A stretch of 6,037 nt of DNA from Pseudomonadota bacterium (GTDB lineage: Bacteria > Pseudomonadota > Alphaproteobacteria > Acetobacterales > Acetobacteraceae). The notes beneath the pieces were generated by a model that saw only the letters and a program-made list of their open reading frames with translations, was not told where the DNA came from and ran no database searches. Location of the stretch: assembly GCA_021798375.1 (NCBI GenBank), contig JAJZHU010000149.1, positions 1-6,037 of the forward strand, written 5' to 3'. A program made the position numbers and the translations under genes. This document shows, in pieces, positions 1 through 5,410 of this stretch (the first letter of the stretch is position 1; each line of letters begins with the position of its first letter).

Positions 1-1
1 G

Positions 2-676
2 GCGCGGCTGGAGGCGCCACGGGCCGCCCGAGCGTTGGGTCATTTGCTGACCGGTTTGGAATCCTGCGGCTTGCCGGCGCGTAGCCGGGCATTGGGCGGG
101 ATCGCCGAGGCTCTGGCGCGCCATGTCGAGACTTTCGAGGCGGTGGCGCTGGGAAATTCGATCCTTTCGCTGTTGCCGCTGGTCCGCAACGATGCGGCAC
201 GGGTCATCGCACTTGGCGGCACGTTGGCCGTCTTGGCGCTCTGGCTGGATGCGGGCAGCGTCGAGACCGTCCTGGGGGCGCTGTTTGCGGTGGCGGCCAA
301 CGCGGCGTTGCTGGTGCAAGATCAGATCCCGTTGCTGGCGCGAGCGGTGCGGGGTTTGGGGGCGGCGCTGCCGGTCGGGCCGCGAAGCATTTGGCTGGAC
401 CGCGCCTTGGTCAAGCTGGGCGATGACGGCGACGCGCTGTTGTGGGCCAGCCTGGCCGAGGCATTGATGGAGGCGCCGGCAATCGTACCGGACGGCCGTC
501 TGGCGCGACAGGCGTTGGCGCGGCTGTTGGCGCGTCCCGCGCTGTGGAAGGATTTGCCCGGTCTCATCGCGGCGTTGCAGCGGTGTTTGCCGGACGATGT
601 TGCCGCCCCGATGATGCGCGCGGCCTTGCTGCAACCGCGGGCGGCGCTTGAGGGCGTGGGTGAAATAAGTGCGTGA
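2..676 (+). CDS. Unrecognised helix-rich protein, C-terminal part (5' end outside window)
   Basis: The frame is open from the second base of the window to a TGA at 674-676, giving 224 residues with no start needed inside the window. A TTG at 35 could be a start but has no ribosome binding site, so I treat the gene as truncated by the left edge. I do not recognise the protein. It is rich in Ala, Leu and Arg, with many short amphipathic stretches (LARHVETFEAVAL, ALLWASLAEALMEAP, ARQALARLLARPALW) of the sort seen in all-helical repeat folds. One more hydrophobic stretch (IALGGTLAVLALWL, roughly residues 74-87) might be a buried helix rather than a membrane span. No catalytic motif is visible. 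No T-rich terminator follows directly; the AT-rich island starts about 15 bases after the stop. Third-position GC is high like its neighbours, which supports real coding. Confidence 0.6.
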   Translation, partial: ARLEAPRAARALGHLLTGLESCGLPARSRALGGIAEALARHVETFEAVALGNSILSLLPLVRNDAARVIALGGTLAVLALWLDAGSVETVLGALFAVAANAALLVQDQIPLLARAVRGLGAALPVGPRSIWLDRALVKLGDDGDALLWASLAEALMEAPAIVPDGRLARQALARLLARPALWKDLPGLIAALQRCLPDDVAAPMMRAALLQPRAALEGVGEISA

Positions 677-741
677 TGCTTTTAAGGCGCTGTTTAAAAA
701 TAAATATAAATTAAATCAATCGGTTGAAGGAAAGTAAGCAT

Positions 742-763
742 CTTCTTTTTTGAAAAAAAGAAG
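742..763. repeat. Perfect A/T-rich hairpin, left copy
   Basis: CTTCTTTTT at 742-750 is the exact reverse complement of AAAAAGAAG at 755-763, leaving a TGAA loop. It could act as an intrinsic terminator in either direction because each arm carries a T-run, and it lies 66 bases after the stop of the truncated left gene. A related hairpin occurs in inverted orientation at 841-864, so it is better regarded as a repeat unit than as a stand-alone terminator. Confidence 0.6.
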
Positions 764-840
764 CAAAAAACTTTTAATAACTTTAGACACGCACAAATTA
801 TCCAGTGTGTGCCGTAATAAAATCGAATAAAGTTTTTTTA

Positions 841-864
841 CTTCTTTTTGTTCACAAAAAGAAG
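841..864. repeat. Perfect A/T-rich hairpin, right copy
   Basis: CTTCTTTTTG at 841-850 is the exact reverse complement of CAAAAAGAAG at 855-864 with a TTCA loop. Both the arms and the adjacent sequence (TTTTTTTA before it) match the left copy read on the other strand, so the two hairpins flank a 77-base central segment as mirror images. Confidence 0.6.
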
Positions 865-933
865 ATTCTTTTCTTTGGTTAATATATTTATTCTTTTTTA
901 TGGCGCGGCCCGCTCTTCGCCTCGGCCTGATTT

Positions 934-961
934 TGTTGCATTCGTGCCATGCCACGATAAA
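934..961 (+). promoter_or_regulatory. Weak candidate promoter for the di-iron gene
   Basis: TTGTTG at 934-939 and GATAAA at 956-961 are separated by 16 bases, giving three and four matches to the sigma-70 boxes. They lie 43 bases before the ATG at 1004. The match is modest and the choice rests only on position and spacing. Confidence 0.2.
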
Positions 962-1003
962 AATGCATCGGACCATCTGGCGTTTATTTGATCCCGTGAT
1001 TAG

Positions 1004-1825
1004 ATGAGTACCATGAAACACTGGCAGATGGACGATGTCTCCTGGGACGCATTCGATCCCGGCAAGGTCGATCCTGACATCGTAAAATTGGTTCGCGCCG
1101 CCGCCATGGTGGAACGCAATGCCAATGATTATACTGTTTATTTGTGCAACGTCTTTGCCAATGATCCGGATTTCTGCCAAGCCGCGCATTATTGGGCGGT
1201 CGAGGAGGTTCAGCACGGCGATGCCCTGGGCCGATGGGCCGAGATGGCGGCGCCCGGATGGGATTATCCGGCATCATTTGCCCGCTATCGCGACGGCTAT
1301 AAGATCGATCTCACGGCGCAAAATTCGATTCGTGGTTCGCTTACCGGCGAGTTGATCGCGCGCTGCATGGTCGAAACCGGCACTTCGAGCTATTATTCCG
1401 CGCTGGCCGATGCCACGGACGAACCCGTGTTGAAACAAATCTGCCTGCTGATCGCTGCCGATGAATACCGGCACTTCAAGCTGTTCTATGATCACATGCG
1501 CCGCTATCTACAGCGCGAAAAGCTGAACGTCTGGAAGCGTTTTAAAATCGCCGTCGGACGGGTGGGCGAAAGCGAAGACGACGAACTCGCCTTTGCCTAT
1601 TATTGCGGCAATGAAGCGGCGAGCGTGGCCTATGATCACGATCGCTTTTCGTCGGCGTATATGGTCCGCGCGTTGCGGTTCTACCAGGTAAAACACGTCG
1701 AACGCGCCACCGGCATGTTGCTGAAAACCGTGGGCTTGCCGCCACGCGGGAAGATTTCGGCGGCGTTTACCTGGTTGACGCTGTGGGTGATGCGCCGGCG
1801 GCAGCGGAAATTGGCGGCGGCGTGA
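1004..1825 (+). CDS. Ferritin-like di-iron protein, acyl-ACP-desaturase-like fold
   Basis: A 273-residue protein with the ligand pattern of a four-helix di-iron carboxylate centre. The two halves mirror each other: Glu37 followed by Tyr43, then Glu68-Val-Gln-His71; and Glu124 followed by Tyr130, then Glu154-Tyr-Arg-His157. The local sequences EEVQHGD (67-73) and AADEYRHFK (151-159) closely resemble the EENRHGD and AADEKRH motifs of plant stearoyl-ACP desaturases. The 86-residue spacing of the two ExxH motifs equals that in the castor enzyme (143 and 229, from memory). I infer an oxygen-activating or redox di-iron protein; desaturation is possible but the substrate is unknown. Residues 252-263 are hydrophobic and followed by a basic tail (RRRQRK), perhaps a membrane-contacting end. 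The start is ATG 1004; an in-frame ATG at 1013 is an alternative, and neither has a clear Shine-Dalgarno. It converges on kup with 11 bases between stops. Confidence 0.82.
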   Translation: MSTMKHWQMDDVSWDAFDPGKVDPDIVKLVRAAAMVERNANDYTVYLCNVFANDPDFCQAAHYWAVEEVQHGDALGRWAEMAAPGWDYPASFARYRDGYKIDLTAQNSIRGSLTGELIARCMVETGTSSYYSALADATDEPVLKQICLLIAADEYRHFKLFYDHMRRYLQREKLNVWKRFKIAVGRVGESEDDELAFAYYCGNEAASVAYDHDRFSSAYMVRALRFYQVKHVERATGMLLKTVGLPPRGKISAAFTWLTLWVMRRRQRKLAAA

Positions 1826-1857
1826 GGCGTGGGGGTTTAGATCGCCACCCGCACGCC
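1826..1857. terminator. Hairpin over the convergent di-iron/kup junction
   Basis: GGCGTG at 1826-1831 pairs with CACGCC at 1852-1857 and GGGT at 1833-1836 pairs with ACCC at 1847-1850, with one G/G mismatch and a 10-base loop. It begins right after the di-iron stop codon and covers the kup stop and its last codons. Neither side has a T-run, so it is not a classical intrinsic terminator; it may slow polymerase from both directions. Part of the pairing is constrained by kup codons, so it could be coincidental. Confidence 0.3.
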
Positions 1858-3723
1858 CAACTCCACCACCCGATCCGACGGAATCCGAAAGAACTCGGTC
1901 GCGGAAACCGCGTTGCGGGCCATCACCAGGAACAGCCACAGCCGCCACAGCGGCATTTTCGGCACCAATGCGGGCACCAAGGTTTCGCGGCCGAGGAAAT
2001 AGCTTGCCTGCATCGCGTCATAGGGCAGACCTTTGGCGCGCAAATTTTCCAGGGCGCGCGGCACGTTGGGGCTTTCCATGAAGCCATAACGCAGGATCAC
2101 GCGGTATATGCCGGGCGCCATCTCGGAGATTTCAGCGCGATTTGCGACGCTGACTTCCGGTTCATCCAGCGTGTTCACGGTGACGAACAGCACTTTTTCA
2201 TGCAGCACCTTGTTGTGCTTCAGATTGTGCAACAGCGCGGCGGGCACATAATCGGCGCTGCCGGTAAGGAAGATGGCGATGCCGGGCACGCGCACGGTGC
2301 GCGATTGCGGCAGGCGGGCCAGAAACGAGGAGAGCGGCAGCGAATCGCTCTTCCATCGCGATAGCAACAAATCGCGACCGCGTTTCCAAGAGGTCATCAG
2401 CGCCATCAAGGCGAGGGCAATGGCGAGCGGCACCCAGCCGCCATCGAAGAACTTCAACGTGTTGGCGGCGAAAAATACGCCATCGAGCAAAAAGAAGGTG
2501 CCGAACACGGCGACTGCCAATGGCCGCGACCAGCCGAACTGGCGGCGAAACACCACCGCGGCCAGCACGCAGGTGCAGAGGAAGGTGCCGGTGACGGCGA
2601 TGCCGTACGCCGACGCCAACGCCGCCGAGCTTTTGAATGCCAACACCAGCAACACCACTCCGATCGCCAGGGCGCTGTTGATTTGCGGCAGATAAATCTG
2701 GCCTTCCTCGGTCTGGCTGGTGTGACGCACTGTCATGCGCGGCAAGATACCCAACTGCATGCACTGACGCGCAATGGAATAAGCCCCTGAAATCAATGCC
2801 TGGCTGGCCACCACCGTGGCCATGGTCGCGAGCACCACCAGCGGCAGTTGCAGCCAATGCGGCGCCAACAGATAAAACGGATTGGCGGCGGCGGTCGAGT
2901 TGCTTAGTACCAGGGCGCCTTGGCCGAAATAATTCAACACCAGACAGGGCAATACAAAGCGCGTCCAGGTGATGCGGATCGGGTGGGCGCCGAAGTGGCC
3001 CATGTCGGCGTAAAGCGCCTCGGCCCCGGTGACGGCCAGCACCACCGAACCCAGCGCGATGAACGCCAGCCAGCCGTGTTGGATGCAGAATATGGCGCCA
3101 TAGCTGGGCGACAACGCCAGCAGCACATGCGGGTGTCTTGCGATGGCGATAGCACCCAAAATGCCGATGACGGCAAACCACACCGCCATCACCGGGCCAA
3201 AGATCTTGCCCATGTGGCTGGTGCCGCGCCATTGCACCGCGAACAGCGCGATGATGACGGCGATCGATAGCGGAATGATGATCTCCTTGGCGGCGGGAAT
3301 GGCAACCTCCACGCCTTCGATGGCCGACAACACGGAAATCGCCGGGGTGATCACGCCATCGCCGAACAACAAACAGGCGCCGATGATGCCGATCATGCCC
3401 AAAGCCGCCTTGGCCTTGGCGCTTTTGCACACACGCTGCGCCAACGCCATCAGCGCCAGAATGCCGCCTTCGCCCTTGTTGTCGGCGCGCATCACCAGGC
3501 CGACATATTTCACCGTGACGATCAGCACCAAAGACCAGAAGATCAGGCTGAGAATGCCGAACACATCGGCCTGCGGCAAATGTCCGCCGGGAATCAAGGT
3601 GAGGCAGGATTGGAACGCATAGAGCGGACTGGTGCCGATATCGCCATACACAATGCCCAAAACGGCGAGCAATGTGGCGATAGGGGGCTTGGTCTTGGCA
3701 GATGCCGCCGCGTCGTTTGTCAT
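1837..3723 (-). CDS. kup: Kup/HAK/KT-family low-affinity K+ uptake protein
   Basis: A 628-residue protein of the usual Kup length, complete at both ends. It imports K+ across the inner membrane, in characterised members by H+ symport; E. coli Kup matters most at low pH. Diagnostic motifs appear in order: GDIGTSPLY (27-35) in the first helix, GDGVITPAISVLSA (121-134), YADMGHFG (238-245), LNYFGQGA (263-270), AYSIARQCMQLGILPRM (314-330), EGQIYLPQIN (340-349) and LKFFDGGW (423-430). About 12 hydrophobic segments span residues 13-445. A soluble C-terminal domain follows (about 446-628), with the LPQSRTVRVPGIAIFLT signature at 471-487 and the typical family ending RVVELGVRVAI. The ATG at 3723 is the natural start since the conserved core begins some 12 residues in; only a weak AGG precedes it. 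It is monocistronic by layout: the upstream yggS gene is 204 bases away and has its own terminator-like hairpin. Confidence 0.96.
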   Translation of the reverse strand: MTNDAAASAKTKPPIATLLAVLGIVYGDIGTSPLYAFQSCLTLIPGGHLPQADVFGILSLIFWSLVLIVTVKYVGLVMRADNKGEGGILALMALAQRVCKSAKAKAALGMIGIIGACLLFGDGVITPAISVLSAIEGVEVAIPAAKEIIIPLSIAVIIALFAVQWRGTSHMGKIFGPVMAVWFAVIGILGAIAIARHPHVLLALSPSYGAIFCIQHGWLAFIALGSVVLAVTGAEALYADMGHFGAHPIRITWTRFVLPCLVLNYFGQGALVLSNSTAAANPFYLLAPHWLQLPLVVLATMATVVASQALISGAYSIARQCMQLGILPRMTVRHTSQTEEGQIYLPQINSALAIGVVLLVLAFKSSAALASAYGIAVTGTFLCTCVLAAVVFRRQFGWSRPLAVAVFGTFFLLDGVFFAANTLKFFDGGWVPLAIALALMALMTSWKRGRDLLLSRWKSDSLPLSSFLARLPQSRTVRVPGIAIFLTGSADYVPAALLHNLKHNKVLHEKVLFVTVNTLDEPEVSVANRAEISEMAPGIYRVILRYGFMESPNVPRALENLRAKGLPYDAMQASYFLGRETLVPALVPKMPLWRLWLFLVMARNAVSATEFFRIPSDRVVELGVRVAI

Positions 3724-3766
3724 GGCCTGGTCCCGCGAATTGTCATATCATCCGCACATCAGCGAG

Positions 3767-3788
3767 TTGATCGGGAAAATCTGATCAA
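3767..3788. promoter_or_regulatory. Inverted repeat TTGATC-N10-GATCAA upstream of kup
   Basis: TTGATC at 3767-3772 and GATCAA at 3783-3788 form a perfect 6-base dyad with a 10-base spacer, centred about 54 bases before the kup start codon. The position and two-turn geometry would suit a repressor or activator binding site, and the minus-strand TTGATC could double as a -35 box, although no good -10 sits at the right distance. This is short enough to occur by chance. Confidence 0.22.
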
Positions 3789-3854
3789 GGAATGTAAACA
3801 TCGTTCTGTGGCGTGGATGCGTCCCGATACGCTGGATTGCCATCGTTGCGCAAG

Positions 3855-3869
3855 CGCCCCTCGGGGGCG
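3855..3869. repeat. Small GC hairpin in the kup-yggS gap
   Basis: CGCCCC at 3855-3860 and GGGGCG at 3864-3869 form a perfect 6-base stem with a TCG loop. No T-run follows on either strand. The palindrome TTGCGCAA lies just before it at 3846-3853. No function can be assigned. Confidence 0.3.
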
Positions 3870-3876
3870 ACGAGGG

Positions 3877-3918
3877 TAAAATAAGGCCCGGAGGATGAAA
3901 GCAGCGGTCATCCGGCCG
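3877..3918 (-). terminator. Terminator-like hairpin after yggS
   Basis: Read on the minus strand downstream of the yggS stop, GGATGA (3913-3908) pairs with TCATCC (3898-3893) around a 9-base loop. The stem extends through a small internal loop into the GGCC/CCGG-rich flanks, giving about ten pairs. It is followed by TTATTTTA (3884-3877), a broken T-rich tail. It begins about ten bases past the stop codon, the right place to end the yggS transcript and to separate it from kup. Confidence 0.5.
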
Positions 3919-3927
3919 ATCGCAGCA

Positions 3928-4647
3928 TTAGTTTCTATGGCCGAACAGAGCGCTGCCGACGCGGATCTCGGTGGCGCCCATCTTGATGGCGGAGATGAAA
4001 TCGCTCGACATACCCATTGAGATCGTTGCCAAACCGTGGTGGTGGGCCATGGCGGCGAGGTCTCGGAAATAAGGCGTGGGATCCTGCCCTTGTGGTGGAA
4101 TGCACATCAGCCCCGCCAGATTCGCACCAAAGCGTTGCCGGCATTGCCTGATGAACAAATCCGCCTCGGCCCGCGTCACGCCGGATTTTTGCGGTTCGTT
4201 GCCGATGTTCACCTGAATCAGCAAACGCGGCAGTTTGCCGGTGCTCTGTGCCGCTTGTTCCAGCGCATCGGCCAGGCGGGGGCGGTCGAGGCTGTCGATC
4301 CGGTGGAACAGGGCGACGGCTTCGCGCAGCTTGTTGGTTTGCAACGGGCCGATCAGATGCAAACGCAGGTCTGGCCACGCCGGTTGCAGGGGATGGAATT
4401 TTTGCGCCGCTTCCTGCACCCGGTTTTCGCCGAATGTCTGTTGGCCGCAATGCAATAATCGTTGGACCGCGGCAGCGGGGTGGGTTTTTGAGACGGCGAT
4501 CAGTGTAATTTCGGCTGGATCGCGGCCGGCATCAAGCGCGGCACTTGCGATTTGTGCGTGAATGGCGGCCAATCCCGCGCAGGGATCGGGCGCGATGTTG
4601 CCCGGGGCGTGGTTACCGGGTGCGTGGGGAGGGAGATTATCGTTCAT
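3928..4647 (-). CDS. yggS: YggS/PROSC-family PLP-binding homeostasis protein
   Basis: A 239-residue member of the COG0325 family, which binds pyridoxal 5'-phosphate and buffers its level in the cytosol without known catalysis. The fold-type III barrel signatures are all present: AVSKTHP with the PLP lysine at Lys54 (Lys36 in E. coli YggS), FGENRVQEA (72-80), HLIGPLQTNK (97-106), QVNIGNEPQKSG (145-156), GLMCIPP (179-185), then SMGMSSDF (210-217) and IRVGSALFG (228-236) for phosphate binding. The first 20 residues are an extra Pro/Gly/His-rich leader with a tandem HAPGN pentapeptide (8-12 and 13-17); the family core starts near residue 21. The ATG at 4647 lacks a Shine-Dalgarno, but I find no better in-frame start before the core. 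It is divergent from the ThiE-like gene, with a TATAAT about 60 bases upstream. Confidence 0.94.
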   Translation of the reverse strand: MNDNLPPHAPGNHAPGNIAPDPCAGLAAIHAQIASAALDAGRDPAEITLIAVSKTHPAAAVQRLLHCGQQTFGENRVQEAAQKFHPLQPAWPDLRLHLIGPLQTNKLREAVALFHRIDSLDRPRLADALEQAAQSTGKLPRLLIQVNIGNEPQKSGVTRAEADLFIRQCRQRFGANLAGLMCIPPQGQDPTPYFRDLAAMAHHHGLATISMGMSSDFISAIKMGATEIRVGSALFGHRN

Positions 4648-4707
4648 GGATCAAAGGCTGCAGAGCTGGGGGCATCGCGTCAAGAGGCGAAACAAATCGG
4701 CGTCGCC

Positions 4708-4717
4708 ATTATATAAC
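4708..4717 (-). promoter_or_regulatory. Candidate -10 element for yggS
   Basis: On the minus strand the sequence reads TGTTATATAAT. It contains a perfect TATAAT (4713-4708) and, one register earlier, TATATA preceded by TGT like an extended -10. Its distance would give an untranslated leader of about 50 bases before yggS. No TTGACA-like -35 is seen 16-18 bases upstream (that stretch reads AAAACC on the minus strand), so the call relies on the -10 alone. Confidence 0.4.
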
Positions 4718-5257
4718 ATGCCGCCCCTGTGGTTTTTTACCGACGCCGCGCGATTGGCGGACCCACGCGGGATCGTGGCGCGTTTGCCGAAAAATCTGTG
4801 CGGCGTGGTGTTGCGCCACGATGAAGTGCCCGATCGCGCCGCTTTGGGCCGTGATTTGGCGCGTCTGTGCCGGGCGCGCGGCAATGTTTTGGTGGTGGCC
4901 GGCGATTGGAAATTGGCGCGCGAGCTGCACGCCGGCTTACATCTACGCGGGGGATATTGGCGCGGGGGCGGGAATTTCGCCAGGCACGGCAAGACCCTGG
5001 TGACATCCTCGGCGCATGATCGCGCCCAGGTCGTTCGTGCCGCGCGCGCCGGGGTGGACGCGATCTTTGTCTCTCCCATGTTCGCCACCGCCAGTCATCC
5101 GGGCGCGCGTTCGTTGGGGTTGGTGCGCTGGCTGCTGGTCTCCTCGGGGTTTCACGGCGCGCGGCTTGTGCTGGGAGGCGTATCTGTTGCCAAGCTGCGG
5201 GGCATTGCGGTACCGCAAATTTTCGGATTGGGTGCCATCGGCTGCTTTGCCGAATAA
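4718..5257 (+). CDS. ThiE/TenI-like (thiamine phosphate synthase superfamily) protein
   Basis: With the ATG at 4718 the protein has 179 residues, against roughly 210 for typical ThiE. It shows the TIM-barrel landmarks of the family: an opening strand LWFFTD (4-9), VVLRHD (30-35), LVVAGDWKLARELHAGLHLRGG (58-79), TSSAHD (96-101) and the phosphate-binding SPMFATASHPGARSLG (119-134), then LVLGGV (150-155) and FGLGAIG (169-175). ThiE makes thiamine phosphate from HMP-PP and HET-P, but several ThiE motifs are altered here: the usual Asn-Asp strand reads AGDWKLA and the HLGQ motif reads HLRGG. Catalysis is therefore uncertain and a TenI-like or unknown role is possible. An in-frame ATG at 4646 has GGAG 10 bases before it and would add 24 basic, poorly coding-like residues overlapping the yggS start. 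I prefer 4718 because the conserved fold begins there, although it lacks a Shine-Dalgarno. Confidence 0.78.
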   Translation: MPPLWFFTDAARLADPRGIVARLPKNLCGVVLRHDEVPDRAALGRDLARLCRARGNVLVVAGDWKLARELHAGLHLRGGYWRGGGNFARHGKTLVTSSAHDRAQVVRAARAGVDAIFVSPMFATASHPGARSLGLVRWLLVSSGFHGARLVLGGVSVAKLRGIAVPQIFGLGAIGCFAE

Positions 5258-5299
5258 CTGGCCGCGCCAGGACCGATGACACCGGGCACAACCAAGATT

Positions 5300-5337
5300 G
5301 GGGTTCAGGGCGGTGCAGAGACGCCCCACCCCTTTTT
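5300..5337 (+). terminator. Intrinsic terminator after the ThiE-like gene
   Basis: GGGGT at 5300-5304 pairs with ACCCC at 5328-5332 and GGGCG at 5308-5312 pairs with CGCCC at 5322-5326. There is a small asymmetric internal loop and a 9-base apical loop. TTTTT follows directly at 5333-5337. It lies about 40 bases after the ThiE-like stop and before the lipoprotein gene, so the two are probably separate transcripts. Confidence 0.72.
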
Positions 5338-5348
5338 ATAGGCGCCCC

Positions 5349-5377
5349 TTTTCATATGCTCCCGGTCGGGCTAGACA
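5349..5377 (+). promoter_or_regulatory. Weak candidate promoter for the DUF3576 gene
   Basis: TTTTCA (5349-5354) and TAGACA (5372-5377) are 17 bases apart, between the terminator and the ATG at 5411. They match four and three positions of the sigma-70 boxes. A promoter is expected here because of the upstream terminator, but the boxes are poor. Confidence 0.2.
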
Positions 5378-5410
5378 GACTACCTCACGCGCACTGCTGA
5401 AAGCCTTGGA

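Larger units (their letters stand above)
690..900. repeat. AT-rich island made of nested imperfect inverted repeats
   Basis: This stretch is far more AT-rich than everything around it and has no credible gene. Its two halves are related as inverted copies. The left arm carries AATAAATATA at 699-708, the CTTCTTTTTT hairpin at 742-763 and then CAAAAAACTTTTAATAA at 764-780. Read on the opposite strand, the right side carries the hairpin at 841-864, then TAAAAAAACTTTATT (840 back to 826). The outer TATATTTATT at 883-892 is the exact complement of 699-708. The centre has a shorter pair, CACGCAC at 788-794 and GTGTGTG at 805-811, with one non-Watson-Crick position. The architecture suggests a small non-coding palindromic element (MITE-like) or a structured transcript. 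AT richness makes some pairing cheap, so the outermost arms are less certain than the hairpins. Confidence 0.55.

Noticed and set aside
677..1003. Possible tRNA, CRISPR array or insertion sequence in the large gap
   Set aside because: No cloverleaf with an acceptor stem and T-arm, no regularly spaced repeats, and no transposase or clear target-site duplication could be found; only the inverted-repeat island is supported.
716..1216. Minus-strand reading frame crossing the AT-rich island
   Set aside because: It begins antisense to the conserved di-iron gene and its C-terminal half is Lys/Phe-rich translation of the A/T hairpins, with no family resemblance.
1783..2364. Plus-strand 193-codon frame over the end of kup
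   Set aside because: Gln/His/Gly-rich antisense shadow of the Kup C-terminal domain.
2198..3430. Long 410-codon minus-strand reading frame
   Set aside because: It lies entirely within kup in another frame of the same strand; its product is rich in Arg, His and Gly with no hydrophobic or domain pattern, while kup has full family conservation.
3580..3879. Plus-strand 99-codon frame between kup and yggS
   Set aside because: It starts antisense inside kup, runs through the intergenic gap and its stop comes from the T-rich tail of the yggS terminator; composition is not coding-like.
4562..4645. Upstream extension of the ThiE-like gene to the ATG at 4562
   Set aside because: It would overlap 86 bases of the yggS coding region on the opposite strand and add residues with no counterpart in the family.
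4737..5291. Minus-strand frames opposite the ThiE-like gene
   Set aside because: Arg/Pro/Ala-rich products typical of antisense frames in GC-rich genes; the plus-strand product has recognisable ThiE motifs.
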